Positions 9,405-18,516 of a stretch of DNA of 64,000 bases are shown here, one piece after another. The first letter of the stretch is position 1, and the number at the start of each line of letters is the position of its first letter. Both the position numbers and the translations under genes were made by a program. The stretch is from assembly GCA_963814975.1 (NCBI GenBank), contig CAWFFB010000012.1, positions 186,001 to 250,000 of the forward strand, read 5' to 3'. A model generated the notes under the pieces. That model ran no database searches and had not been told where the DNA came from. It was given only the letters and a program-made list of their open reading frames with translations. This DNA comes from CAVUXJ01 sp963814975 (lineage in GTDB: Bacteria > Acidobacteriota > Vicinamibacteria > Vicinamibacterales > CAVVIG01).

Positions 9405-10067
9405 GTGTGTTTACCCGATGTAGAAGAGGCGCTGTTGAAGCCACCGCCGCGCCAAGCGGCAGGAGAAAGACTGCGATAGCGCTCGAATTGCATCGCTGGG
9501 CTCTGCTGATGAGGAGCGGCCACGGCCTGACACAAGGCCGCGGCCTCGGACGCGGCCCTCAGACTGCAGAAGAGACTTTTTAGTGACTCGCTTTACGTCA
9601 CGCCTCGTTCTGTCCAGCGCTGCTGACTATACATCTGAGGCGCGCCTGAAGCTGCCGTTCGAATGACAACGTGGTGTCGCCAACCGACGGCCCGTCGCCA
9701 GCCTGACCTCCACCCCGACCCGCACCTGAATCGTAGAATGAGTAAGTGATTGCTTCTAAATGATGTTCTACAGATTCAGTGCATGAAATCGCCGGCACTC
9801 AACCCGTAGGATCTGGAGGACTCCCAGACCACAGCTGCGGAACGAGTATGGTGACGCGCAGATCCGTGAGCGGATTTCGCGCCAACTTTCGACGATGAGC
9901 GCCCGCTATTCCTACGATATCGCCGAAGAGGGTTTGTCGAAGGTGCGCTGCTCGACGGGCCCATGCCCTCCGGTGCTGCGCTCTCCGAGGCCGATTTTGG
10001 GGTGTCGGAGCCCGGGTCAACCCTGACCCGAGCTCCGACCGATCGTGTGCGTCGGGCCGCCCCAAGT
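9405..10067. other. Gap without a recognisable gene
   Basis: Several short open frames overlap here on both strands. None shows a family motif or ribosome site. A minus-strand frame ending at 9221 (PLDIPTAYCPDREEAIRP) runs into the start region of the propeller gene and might be a small coupled gene, but I cannot support it. Confidence 0.4.
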
Positions 10068-10559
10068 CTACGGACAGGTGGCCGACACCATCTTGATCGT
10101 CTGCACGGTCAGTGTCTCGGTGATCGGAGCGGCCGGCGCTGGCGCCGCCTCCGCGGCAGGCGCATTCGGGGGACGTGAGGCGCTCACAGTGCCGGTCACT
10201 TCAACCTTGTGGTTTACGTGCTTGGTGAGATCCTCTCCAGGTTTCACGATGAGATCGTAGCGCTTCGTCGATCCGCTGGTCCCTTTCGAAATAGCCGGGG
10301 CGCTTTCGGCCGCGGGCATCGCTGGTGCGGCACCGGCATCTGCCAGGATGAAACTGCCCGGCGCACTGCCCGGCCTGAGGCATCCGTTCATCGTGACCTC
10401 GTTTTTCGGCCGCGTTTCATTCGGTTGAGGCCGTGGCTGCTGAATCGCCGGTGGATTCGTCGTCGGGCGGTCTGCGGGAGGTTGTTGACTCGGTGTCTGA
10501 GCGCCGAGAGTAGCCATCGTGCCGAATAGTCCGGCCGCAACAGTAAGCTTTCCTATCAT
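10068..10559 (-). CDS. Secreted Pro-rich protein with a small OB-like (DUF5818-type) domain
   Basis: The 163-residue protein starts at ATG 10557-10559 behind a strong AGGAGG site. A signal peptide (AAGLFGTMATLGAQ) precedes a Pro/Gln-rich linker. The folded part begins at VTMNGCLRPGSAPGSF and ends with HVNHKVEVTGTVSAS, a second Pro/Ala linker, and LTVQTIKMVSATCP. The pattern 'CL...F.L.......G..V.V.G.........L.V..I......C' is typical of acidobacterial secreted proteins of the DUF5818 kind. It is probably periplasmic; function unknown. Confidence 0.65.
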   Translation of the reverse strand: MIGKLTVAAGLFGTMATLGAQTPSQQPPADRPTTNPPAIQQPRPQPNETRPKNEVTMNGCLRPGSAPGSFILADAGAAPAMPAAESAPAISKGTSGSTKRYDLIVKPGEDLTKHVNHKVEVTGTVSASRPPNAPAAEAAPAPAAPITETLTVQTIKMVSATCP

Positions 10560-10919
10560 CGTGTCAGCCTCCTTTTCTGATGCGAACAGCGGCGGTGGAG
10601 CACGAATCAGGCCACACCAACGCTGCCGGTGTCGGGGGCGCTAGAACAATTGCGCATCCCGACCACGAGTGCTGCGTGCTGCATTTTCGTCAGAGCGTCA
10701 ACCCCAACTTGTGTGAGAAGAGTTGGAATCGCCGCGATCCCTTCACGAACTTCCCGTGATCGCGCATCACGTTGTCATGTAAGTTCTACGCGCGTGTTCA
10801 CGAGAACCTCAGCGGTACCTGATCACCATCTTCGGCAGAGCTGTGTTGATGTCTGATTCGACTTGAAGGGCACGGATCCTGAATGCTCTCGTGTGGGGTG
10901 TTCAGTGGTGGAGGTAATG
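10560..10919. other. Divergent intergenic region
   Basis: It lies between the minus-strand DUF5818-type gene and the plus-strand secreted gene at 10920, so it should hold both promoters. No gene, hairpin or clear operator is visible. Confidence 0.5.
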
Positions 10920-11525
10920 ATGAACGTTGGGGGACTGTTGTTTTTGGTGGGGGCGTGCTCCCTCAACGGCTGGGCTCAGAGCGATCGAACGAGCGGAACG
11001 GGTGGCGTGCTTCGAGCGTCACGTCAGACCGCCGTCAATGCGGATGCGGCAACTCTTCGGGAATTCCAGGTGCGCATCAACAAGTACGGTGAGATCCACA
11101 AGGCGGCCGCGAAGGGAATCGCCAGGCCCAAGGAAAGCGCCGATCCATCGAAAATCATTAACGCGCAGAATGCGCTGGCAGCGCGCATTCGCGACGCGCG
11201 CCCCACGGCGAGACAGGGCGACATGTTTACGCCGGAGGTCCAAAGTATCTTTCGGCGTCTCCTCGCGCCGCCGTTGAAAGGCGAGGACGGTCGCGACGCC
11301 AAGGCCCTGATCAAAGACGATGCGCCGGCGCCCGGATCGGTTCCATTTAAGGTGAACGCGACCTACCCGGAGGGCGCGCCGGTGCCCACGGTTCCGACCA
11401 AAGTGCTGCTCAGCTTGCCCACGCTGCCTCAACCGATGGAGTACCGGATCGTGGGTAAGCACTTGCTACTGATCGATACCGAGGCAGGTCTGATCGTCGA
11501 CTACATTCCGAATGCGATTCGCTAA
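10920..11525 (+). CDS. Secreted protein of unknown function
   Basis: Translation most likely begins at ATG 10920, five bases after GGAGG (10910-10914); an ATG at 10917 is also possible. A signal peptide (GGLLFLVGACSLNGWAQS) is followed by about 180 residues containing LREFQVRINKYGEIHKAA and a C-terminal core (PTVPTKVLLSLPTLPQPMEY, then RIVGKHLLLIDTEAGLIVDY). This is a conserved acidobacterial-type secreted protein without a named domain. The stop is 10 bases before the metallophosphoesterase start, so the two are probably co-transcribed. Confidence 0.7.
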   Translation: MNVGGLLFLVGACSLNGWAQSDRTSGTGGVLRASRQTAVNADAATLREFQVRINKYGEIHKAAAKGIARPKESADPSKIINAQNALAARIRDARPTARQGDMFTPEVQSIFRRLLAPPLKGEDGRDAKALIKDDAPAPGSVPFKVNATYPEGAPVPTVPTKVLLSLPTLPQPMEYRIVGKHLLLIDTEAGLIVDYIPNAIR

Positions 11526-11535
11526 AGGGGGCACG

Positions 11536-12480
11536 ATGCGCCGGTTAGTTATTGTCGCGTGCGTTCTGATCGGTCTGCAGCTGGTCGCGGTTGCGCAGGA
11601 TCTCCGTCTTCCGAACCAGAACCGATCCGTAAAGTTTGCAGTGATAGGCGACAGCGGCCAGCCAGGGTCGGGGCAGACCGCGATCGCGAAACAGATGAGT
11701 GCCTGGCGCGCCCGATTCCCGTTTGATTTCGTCCTGATGACGGGCGATAACCTGTATGGCACCGAACGTCCGACGGACTACCAGCGGAAGTTCGAGCTCC
11801 CGTACAAGCTGTTGCTCGACGCGGGCGTGAAATTCTACGCCGCCCTCGGAAATCACGACGACGATGGGCAGATTCTCTACAAGCCCTTCAATATGGAGGG
11901 GAAGAAGTACTACAGCTTCAAGCCGGCCGATGGCGTCCGGCTCTTCGCAGTGGATTCCAACTATGTCGACGCCAAACAGGTGGAGTGGCTGCACAAGGAA
12001 CTGGAGGCCAGCGGATCGGACTGGAAGATCGCCTATTTTCATCATCCCCTCTACTCATCGGGGGCGACCCATGGTTCCGCCGACCTCCAGCGCGACGCGT
12101 TGGAACCTGTCTTCGTGAAGCACGGCGTGAACGTCGTGCTGACCGGACACGAGCACTTTTACGAACGTCTCAAGCCGCAGAAGGGGATCGCCTATTTCAT
12201 CATCGGCTCGTCGGCGAAGCTGCGGAAAGGCGACTTGAAAAAGTCCGAACTGACCGTATACGGCAATGATTCGGACTATGCGTTCATGCTTGTCGAAGTT
12301 GTGGGCGACGAGTTGTACTTCCAGTCGATCACGGACAAAGGCGTGACAATCGACGCCGGCAGTATCCGTCGCGTCGGCAAGGTCGAGCCCACTCCAAACG
12401 TGACCTCGCAACCGGTGGTGCCGCAGGCCAAACCATCGCCGACGCAGCCGGGGCCGACGCCCACGCCTGGCAAGAAATAA
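11536..12480 (+). CDS. Secreted metallophosphoesterase (calcineurin-like)
   Basis: The 314-residue protein starts at ATG 11536 after an AAAGGGGG stretch; residues 1-21 are a signal peptide ending AVAQ. The dinuclear metal-site motifs of the calcineurin-like phosphoesterase fold appear in order: VIGDSG (near 37-41), TGDN (69-72), LGNHD (104-108), FHHP (168-171) and GHEH (204-207). This is the acid phosphatase / purple-acid-phosphatase-like group that hydrolyses phosphate esters outside the cytoplasm. A Pro/Thr-rich tail ends the protein (PSPTQPGPTPTPGKK), perhaps a wall or surface linker. It follows a secreted gene by 10 bp in one likely operon. Confidence 0.85.
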   Translation: MRRLVIVACVLIGLQLVAVAQDLRLPNQNRSVKFAVIGDSGQPGSGQTAIAKQMSAWRARFPFDFVLMTGDNLYGTERPTDYQRKFELPYKLLLDAGVKFYAALGNHDDDGQILYKPFNMEGKKYYSFKPADGVRLFAVDSNYVDAKQVEWLHKELEASGSDWKIAYFHHPLYSSGATHGSADLQRDALEPVFVKHGVNVVLTGHEHFYERLKPQKGIAYFIIGSSAKLRKGDLKKSELTVYGNDSDYAFMLVEVVGDELYFQSITDKGVTIDAGSIRRVGKVEPTPNVTSQPVVPQAKPSPTQPGPTPTPGKK

Positions 12481-12681
12481 GGCGGGTTGGATCGACGGGG
12501 CCGCCAAACACGAGGGCCTTGCTCGCGACTGCGCTTCTCCAGCTCACAAGCCCTTCGTTAAGACAGCCGCCATCCGTGTCGGCTGTGCCTCCGGCCTCTG
12601 CCTCGGTTGCCAGTTTGGCAGACAGCTCGGTGGATTGACCGCGGTGCGATACTCAACGACACAATGAGGGGGTACGCCAGC

Positions 12682-12993
12682 ATGGCGAAGACTCAAGGGG
12701 CGAGGGGTCCGCAAGGCATTCCAGGTCCACCGGGCCCAGCCGGGTCGGACGGGTCACGGGGCATTCAGGGACGAGCCGGTGGGAGAGGCGAGAAAGGAGC
12801 CCAAGGCGCGCGCGGTGCCACAGGCGCAACCGGTAAGGAGAACAGGACGACCTCTCGTCGGCGGGGCACCATTATCGCAAGCGTCCAGCGCCAAATTGAC
12901 CATATCCACCACGAGCTCAAGATTCAACTCGTTCGCATGTCCCAGATTCAAATGGAGGTCGACGAGCTGCGGACGAAGATTAAGCACCTCTGA
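12682..12993 (+). CDS. Short collagen-like protein with C-terminal coiled coil
   Basis: The start at ATG 12682 (MAKTQGARG) sits nine bases behind GAGGGGG. Residues 6-53 are 16 uninterrupted Gly-X-Y triplets, with Pro in several X/Y positions (GIPGPPGPAG) and charged pairs such as GEKG. A basic spacer (NRTTSRRRG) leads into about 40 residues of heptad-like helix (VQRQIDHIHHELKIQLVRMS) able to trimerise the collagen rod. No signal peptide or anchor is seen, so the location is unclear. Bacterial collagen-like proteins form triple helices; the job of this one is unknown. It stands alone between secreted-protein genes. Confidence 0.8.
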   Translation: MAKTQGARGPQGIPGPPGPAGSDGSRGIQGRAGGRGEKGAQGARGATGATGKENRTTSRRRGTIIASVQRQIDHIHHELKIQLVRMSQIQMEVDELRTKIKHL

Positions 12994-13191
12994 CATTCGC
13001 AGCAGAGTCGGGCACAGGCCCCAGGGCTATTGGACGAGCTTCCAAAAGTGCACAAACGGTCCCTTGGGCTTCTGCTCTTCGGGCTCTGCCGGTGCCTGCT
13101 CCCTGCCCGGCGACTGATTCGCCAGATCCCCGGAACCGACGGGCAAGTATTCGTCCCATCCACGTATTATGTTAAGGCGGACATTCCATCA

Positions 13192-14616
13192 TTGCGCCAC
13201 GTGCTCCTGACCTTCTTGGTCACTTCGCTTCTCGTCGTGGTCCAGGGCCAGCAGGTTTCGAACTGCGGCGACTGGCAGGAGTGTCGACAGCTGGCGCTCG
13301 ACGCGTCTTCGCGGCGCGAGTACGAACGTTTCCACGATCTGGCCTGGCGTGCCTTTCAGACAGGACCCAGGAACGATTCGGGGCTGATGTACCTGCTCGC
13401 GCGGGCGCAGGTGTTGAGCGGTCGAACGCACGACGCTCTTGTAATGCTGCAGCGGCTCTCCGACATGGGCATTGCGACCGACGCGGTCTCCGATCCCGAT
13501 TTCGGACCGGTACGCGAGCTTGCAGGCTGGCCAGGGGTGGCCCTCGCCATCGCCCGCGCGAGAACGGCGACGTCATCGTCGGGTGCCGAGCCGGTGCGAG
13601 GGGCCTCTGCCTCGGGGACACCCGTGGTCGTTTCACCGGGCCAGTCGCCCACGCGTCCAACCGGCCCCGCCGGCGCAGCGGCGGCGGGCACGGCTGTCAT
13701 AGCGCCCCTCGCGATCGTTCCGTTTCCCCTGGAACCCGCGCAGACGAGCGACGCCGTACGGTTCTCGACCGGGAATTTTCTGGCAGCAGGGTTGGCCTAC
13801 GACGCCGTATCGCGCCGGTTCGTGATTGGCGATGCCCTCGGACAAAAGTTGATCGTCGTCGGCGCCGTATCCGACCACGCAGAGGACATGGTGCACAGGG
13901 ATTCCGCGGGATTCGACGACGTCGTCGCACTCGATATCGACGAGAAGCGCGGCGATCTGTGGGTGGCCACCGCAGAGGCCACGGAGGGCAAGAGCGCGCT
14001 GCACCGTCTGCAGCTCGTCTCGGCACGCCCATTGAGGACGTATCGCACCTCGCCAGCGATCGGATCCACACGGCTGGTCGATCTTGCCGTTCAGGCCTCC
14101 GGCGACATCATCGCGCTCGACGCCGTTGGCAATCGGCTGCTCGCGCTGGCCCGCGGGGCTTCGGACATGACCGTGGCGATGTCGTTGAGATTGTCCAACG
14201 CCAAGAGTGTTGCTGCGCGAGAAGACAGCCTGCTCTACGTCGCTCATGATGCCGGCATCGCGCGCGTCGACCTGCGCTCTGGAACGATCGCGGAGCTCAC
14301 CGCGCCGTTGGGATTCGACCTGCGGCGCTTCGACGTGATTCGTGTGCATCGCAGCGCGCTGATCGGTCGGCAGACAACGCCGGAGGGCACGCGGCAGCTG
14401 GTGCGCCTGAACCTCAACGCGGCCGGTCGGGCCGTGAGGGAAGGAGCTGTGATCGATCCCCGAGTGTCCGAGACGGAGGGCCAGTTGTCCCTCACCATCA
14501 CCGGGGACGAGCTGTACTACTTGACCACGGTGCCCGAGAGTGCGGTTCTCCCACCGCCATCGAACCGCCCGCCGCCCGCGGAGCAATTCGTCGTTCGGCG
14601 CCTCAGCCTGCGCTGA
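13192..14616 (+). CDS. Secreted protein with helical N-terminus and beta-propeller-like C-terminus
   Basis: No ATG fits the signal peptide. TTG 13192 (or GTG 13201) begins right before LLTFLVTSLLVVVQGQ, with AAGGCGG 11 bases upstream of the TTG. Residues 30-130 resemble TPR helices (ALDASSRREYERFHDLAWRA, LLARAQVLSGRTHDALVML). A Ser/Pro/Ala linker follows, then about 280 residues of SMP-30/NHL-like repeats: NFLAAGLAYDAVSRRFVIGD, VALDIDEKRGDLWVATAEA, LVDLAVQASGDIIALDAVGN. It should be periplasmic. No catalytic residues are recognised. Confidence 0.65.
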   Translation: MRHVLLTFLVTSLLVVVQGQQVSNCGDWQECRQLALDASSRREYERFHDLAWRAFQTGPRNDSGLMYLLARAQVLSGRTHDALVMLQRLSDMGIATDAVSDPDFGPVRELAGWPGVALAIARARTATSSSGAEPVRGASASGTPVVVSPGQSPTRPTGPAGAAAAGTAVIAPLAIVPFPLEPAQTSDAVRFSTGNFLAAGLAYDAVSRRFVIGDALGQKLIVVGAVSDHAEDMVHRDSAGFDDVVALDIDEKRGDLWVATAEATEGKSALHRLQLVSARPLRTYRTSPAIGSTRLVDLAVQASGDIIALDAVGNRLLALARGASDMTVAMSLRLSNAKSVAAREDSLLYVAHDAGIARVDLRSGTIAELTAPLGFDLRRFDVIRVHRSALIGRQTTPEGTRQLVRLNLNAAGRAVREGAVIDPRVSETEGQLSLTITGDELYYLTTVPESAVLPPPSNRPPPAEQFVVRRLSLR

Positions 14617-14951
14617 ATTGAAGATGGCGACCGCACCCCAGGGCGATCGCTCTTTCTTGTGGCCGTCACCTTCGCAACATCGAGCGCGGAAGCGTTTCAT
14701 GGTCGTGGAAGCATCACGTCGAAGCCGACACACAGGGTTGGTCAGGACTCACAGGTGCTCGATGCCAGACACAGAAACACGATCACTGCTCCAGCAGAAG
14801 CTGGTGCAGCGAGGCGAGGGTTGACGGGGCTTCACATCCCGCGTGCTGTAGCGCCGGGTCGTGGCGAACTCGCGGAAGGTCGTAAACGTCGCGAGATGTC
14901 AGACGAAGACGGACTCACCCCTCTGACCGCAGTCGCCGATACAGTGACCGC
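14617..14951. other. Gap without a recognisable gene
   Basis: Open frames run through on the plus strand but none resembles a protein family; the last part is the leader of the response regulator at 14952. Confidence 0.5.
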
Positions 14952-15367
14952 ATGCCTGTTGTTGCTGGCAACATCAAATCACCCGGGCGTGTACTGGTCG
15001 TCGATGACGAGCAGGGATCCGCAGGTATGCCTCACGTGTGCTCGGAGACGCGGGGTACGACACAGCGGTCGCCGGTGATGGACCGGAAGCGCTTCGGACT
15101 GCGCACGAGCAGGGGCCGTTCGACCTGTTCGTGGTCGATATCAACATGCCCGGGATGCGCGGGAATGAGCTCGCCCGCCAACTGCGTCAACATGACCACA
15201 ACGTGAAGGTGCTGTTTTTCACCGGGTTCAGCGACCGGCTCTTCGAGGAGCGAGACGTACTGTGGGAAGGAGAAGCGTTTCTCGAAAAGCCAGTGACGAA
15301 GGATGGGTTACTCCAAGCCGTCGCGCTTCTCCTCTTCGGGCACACGCGAGGGCCCGAGTCGTCGTGA
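14952..15367 (+). CDS. Single-domain response regulator, frameshifted by one base
   Basis: The protein begins MPVVAGNIKSPGRVLVVDDE at ATG 14952, with the acidic pocket residues of a CheY-like receiver. The frame is lost at 15014-15016: a fourth G in that GGG run would read DEQGIRRYASRVLGDAGYDT and connect to the second half. The second half carries the phospho-acceptor region LFVVDINMPGMRGNE, the Thr switch VLFFTGFS and FLEKPVT with the conserved Lys-Pro. No output domain follows, so it would signal through a partner. A homopolymer consensus error is likely. Confidence 0.75.
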
Positions 15368-15489
15368 GCCGCCACGCGTCTCGCCGGGGGGCAGCAATGG
15401 CCCTCCGTCCTCGTCGTTGAACAGTCCATTCCGATAATCGACGTGCGTGGACCGGATGACCGCGATGCGGCTCTCGGCGACGAGGCGGC

Positions 15490-17451
15490 ATGCCTGCGCC
15501 TGGCGAGCTGACGTACACTTCGCCGGTGACCCGATCCTCCCACGCCGCTCCGCTCGACCAGCGCTTCAACACCTGGTTCCTGGAAGGTACGACCGAACCG
15601 GTCGGGCCGCGCGTCCGAGCCAAGCATACGACCGCCTGGTGGAAAGTGATGTGCCTCACCGGCGTCGACTACTTCTCGACCCTCGCGTATCAACCCAGCA
15701 TCGCATTTCTCGCCGCTGGCACGCTGGCGCCGATCGCGACGCTGGTGCTGGTGATCCTGACCCTTGTCGGTGCCTTGCCGATGTACCGTCGCGTCGCAGA
15801 CCTGAGCCCGTACGGCCAGGGCAGCATTCTGATGCTCGAAAAGCTCTTTCCCAAGTGGAAGGGCAAGGCGCTGGTCCTGACGCTGCTCGGGTTTGCCGCG
15901 ACCAGCTTCATCATCACGATCACGCTGTCGGCGGCCGACGCCGCGGCGCACCTGGTCGAGAATCCGCTGACACCCGCCTGGTTGCGGAATCAGTGGTTCG
16001 TCACGAACCTGTTGCTCCTGCTCCTTGGCGCGATCTTTCTCAAGGGATTTCAGGAAGCAATCGGATTGGCAGTGGTCATCGTGATCGCGTACCTGTCACT
16101 CAACACCGTCGTTCTCGTCGTCGCGGCGCTCGAGATCTGGCGGCACCCGGCGGTCCTCGCGGCGTGGCACGCCTCACTCTTCGCCAGCTATGGCAATCCC
16201 GCGATGATGGCGCTGATGGCGGTGATCCTGTTCCCGAAGCTTGCACTCGGGCTGTCGGGGTTTGAAACCGGCGTGGCGGTGATGCCGCTGGTTCGGGGCG
16301 ATCCGACGGATACGCCACGCGACCCCGCCGGCCGAATTCGGAATACCAAGAAGCTGCTGACCACCGCTGCGTTGATCATGAGCGTCTTTCTCATGGCCAG
16401 CAGCGTCGTGACGGTGCTGTTGGTTCCCGCCGAGGCTTTCCGGCCCGGCGGTCCTGCTGATGGCCGCGCGCTGGCGTATCTCGCGCACAGCCTCTTGGGC
16501 TCCGGGTTCGGGACGGTCTTTGACCTGGCAACCGTCGCCATTCTCTGGTTCGCCGGTGCATCCGCGCTGGCAGGTCTGCTCAATCTTGTTCCGCTCTATC
16601 TGCCGCGGTTCGGCATGGCGCCGGAGTGGGCGCGCGCGACGCGGCCCCTCGTCGTCATCTTTACGGTCATCGGGATCCTCGTCACGATCGCCTTCAGCGC
16701 GGACGTTGATGCCCAGGCAGGAGCCTACGCGACCGGCGTGCTGGTGTTGATGAGTTCAGGGGCCGTCGCGGTCGCCATCACGGCATGGCGGCAGAAGAAG
16801 CATGTGGCCTTGTTCACGGGGATAGCGGTCGTCTTCATCTACACCACCGTGACGAACATGCTCGAACGGCCTGAAGGCATCAAGATTGCCTCGGTCTTCA
16901 TCCTCGGCATCGTTGCGACCTCGCTCGTGTCCCGCACGCTGAGATCGACTGAACTGCGTGTGCTCGGCATCGAGCCCGACCCGCTCGCCGAGCAGTTCAT
17001 CGACAAGGCGGCCCGAGGAAACGAGATCAGCATCATCGCCAACCGGCCGGACTCCCGAGACCGGACCGAATATGAGGACAAGCTGCGCGAGGCGCGGGAA
17101 ACCCATCACCTGACCCCCGCCGATCCCGTGCTCTTTCTTGAAGTCGAGCGAGGCGACGCCTCGGAGTTCAGCGAGGTGCTGGTGGTTCGGGGCGCTCGGG
17201 TCGACGAGTTTTGCGTGCTGCGCTGCAAGAGTCCCGCCATTCCGAATGCGATCGCAGCGCTGCTGCTTCACATCCGCGATCGGACCGGCAAGATCCCGCA
17301 CGTGTATTTCGGATGGACGGAAGGCAATCCAGTCGCGTACCTGCTGAAGTTCCTGGCGCTGGGCGAGGGCGACACGGCGCCGGTGACGCGCGAGGTGCTG
17401 CGAAAAGCCGAGGGCAATGCCAGCCGCCGGCCCCGGGTACACGTCGGCTAG
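15490..17451 (+). CDS. APC-superfamily amino-acid/polyamine-type permease with cytoplasmic C-terminal domain
   Basis: The 653-residue protein starts at ATG 15490, with GTG 15526 as an alternative. After WWKVMCLTGVDYFSTLAYQP it has about 12 membrane segments typical of APC transporters (FLAAGTLAPIATLVLVILTL, VGALPMYRRVADLSPYGQGS). The last 170 residues are soluble (EPDPLAEQFIDKAARGNEIS, LREARETHHLTPADPVLFLE) and resemble the regulatory tail of large APC members. The substrate cannot be told; amino acids or potassium are possibilities for this subgroup. It has no obvious operon partners. Confidence 0.75.
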   Translation: MPAPGELTYTSPVTRSSHAAPLDQRFNTWFLEGTTEPVGPRVRAKHTTAWWKVMCLTGVDYFSTLAYQPSIAFLAAGTLAPIATLVLVILTLVGALPMYRRVADLSPYGQGSILMLEKLFPKWKGKALVLTLLGFAATSFIITITLSAADAAAHLVENPLTPAWLRNQWFVTNLLLLLLGAIFLKGFQEAIGLAVVIVIAYLSLNTVVLVVAALEIWRHPAVLAAWHASLFASYGNPAMMALMAVILFPKLALGLSGFETGVAVMPLVRGDPTDTPRDPAGRIRNTKKLLTTAALIMSVFLMASSVVTVLLVPAEAFRPGGPADGRALAYLAHSLLGSGFGTVFDLATVAILWFAGASALAGLLNLVPLYLPRFGMAPEWARATRPLVVIFTVIGILVTIAFSADVDAQAGAYATGVLVLMSSGAVAVAITAWRQKKHVALFTGIAVVFIYTTVTNMLERPEGIKIASVFILGIVATSLVSRTLRSTELRVLGIEPDPLAEQFIDKAARGNEISIIANRPDSRDRTEYEDKLREARETHHLTPADPVLFLEVERGDASEFSEVLVVRGARVDEFCVLRCKSPAIPNAIAALLLHIRDRTGKIPHVYFGWTEGNPVAYLLKFLALGEGDTAPVTREVLRKAEGNASRRPRVHVG

Positions 17452-17559
17452 CTGTGACGTGTCGGCCTTCAGACGTTCGGAGCCTGACCCCGCTTTCGCA
17501 ATGTCCGATGACGCCGCCGAATCCGAGGTGTGGGACGCCGAGCCTGAGTATGGAATCTT

Positions 17560-18363
17560 TCACGGCACGAGCAGCCAGAGCGCCGCGGCGATCAACAGGA
17601 CACCGCTGATTCGTGCACCTTGCGCGCCGAACGGTGTCAGCTTTTCGAATGCCACCAACGCCGTCAGCGCCGCGATGACAGAGAGATTCATGACGCCGCC
17701 GGCGAAGAGCAGTAGCATCAGCGCCCAGCAGCAGCCCACGCATAGGGCGCCGTGCTCGAGACCCATGCGGAATGCACCCGCCAACCCGGTGCGCCACCGT
17801 CTCATCAGAAACCCCAGCGGCGACTGGCAGGTCCGCAGACAGGCGTGCTTGAGCGGTGTCAGTTGATACACGCCCGCCAACAGCAGCAGCGCGGCACCGA
17901 CGACCGGGCTGGTGACCTTCATCATCGGCGAGACGAATAAGACCGCTGCCAGGAGACGCTGAAGCGCGGTTGCCCCGAGGCTGAACGACGCCCACACCAC
18001 CAGGTAACCCGCCGCGAGCGCGTAAATCTGGCGGTCCGCCGCCGGCGCTCCGGCTGCGGACCACCGCGCGACGGTGCCGTACAGCAGCAGCATCGGCGAA
18101 GCGGACGGCAGCATCATCGCGACCATCATGACCGCCCACATCGACCACAGCAGCGTCAGATGCCGGAGGTCCCAGACAGCGGTCATCATCCAGGCGCTGG
18201 CGCCGGTCATCGGGCCGTACATGTCGCGCGCCATGACCGCAATCCACATCCAGGAGACGAGCGGCAGCACGATCAGCAGTACCAGCACAGGCACGCGATG
18301 GTATCGCAGCGCCGATTCGACCATCGTGGGGGGGCCCTCGCGCCCTGCGGACGTGTCGACCAT
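17560..18363 (-). CDS. DUF2182 integral membrane protein
   Basis: The 267-residue protein (ATG at 18361-18363; a second ATG at 18322-18324 is possible) has about seven membrane segments. It carries the signature WAVMMVAMMLPSASPMLLLY and a later Cys/His-rich set (PLKHACLRTCQSPLGF, MGLEHGALCVGCCWALMLLL) conserved in DUF2182, described as predicted metal-binding membrane proteins. The Cys-x3-Cys and GCC pairs are the likely metal ligands. It faces the APC gene tail to tail and is alone on its strand. Its biological role is not established. Confidence 0.8.
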   Translation of the reverse strand: MVDTSAGREGPPTMVESALRYHRVPVLVLLIVLPLVSWMWIAVMARDMYGPMTGASAWMMTAVWDLRHLTLLWSMWAVMMVAMMLPSASPMLLLYGTVARWSAAGAPAADRQIYALAAGYLVVWASFSLGATALQRLLAAVLFVSPMMKVTSPVVGAALLLLAGVYQLTPLKHACLRTCQSPLGFLMRRWRTGLAGAFRMGLEHGALCVGCCWALMLLLFAGGVMNLSVIAALTALVAFEKLTPFGAQGARISGVLLIAAALWLLVP

Positions 18364-18516
18364 TGTTGGATCGTTACACCAACCGGGCGGCCTTCGCTAA
18401 GATGTCGAGCCGGCACCGGATTCCTGGTAGCGGGCTCGACAACCCACCTCGGTAGCCACCGTTCGCGTATAATCTGACCGTTCTTTCACCTTGAGACACC
18501 GAAGGAGAACCCATCC

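Noticed and set aside
12563..12586. Terminator after the metallophosphoesterase (ACAGCCG/CGGCTGT)
   Set aside because: The stem is only 7 bp with a 10-nt loop and no T tract; too weak to call.
13633..14733. Minus-strand open frame of 366 codons opposite the propeller-like protein
   Set aside because: Arg/His-rich shadow; the plus strand has signal peptide and repeat structure.
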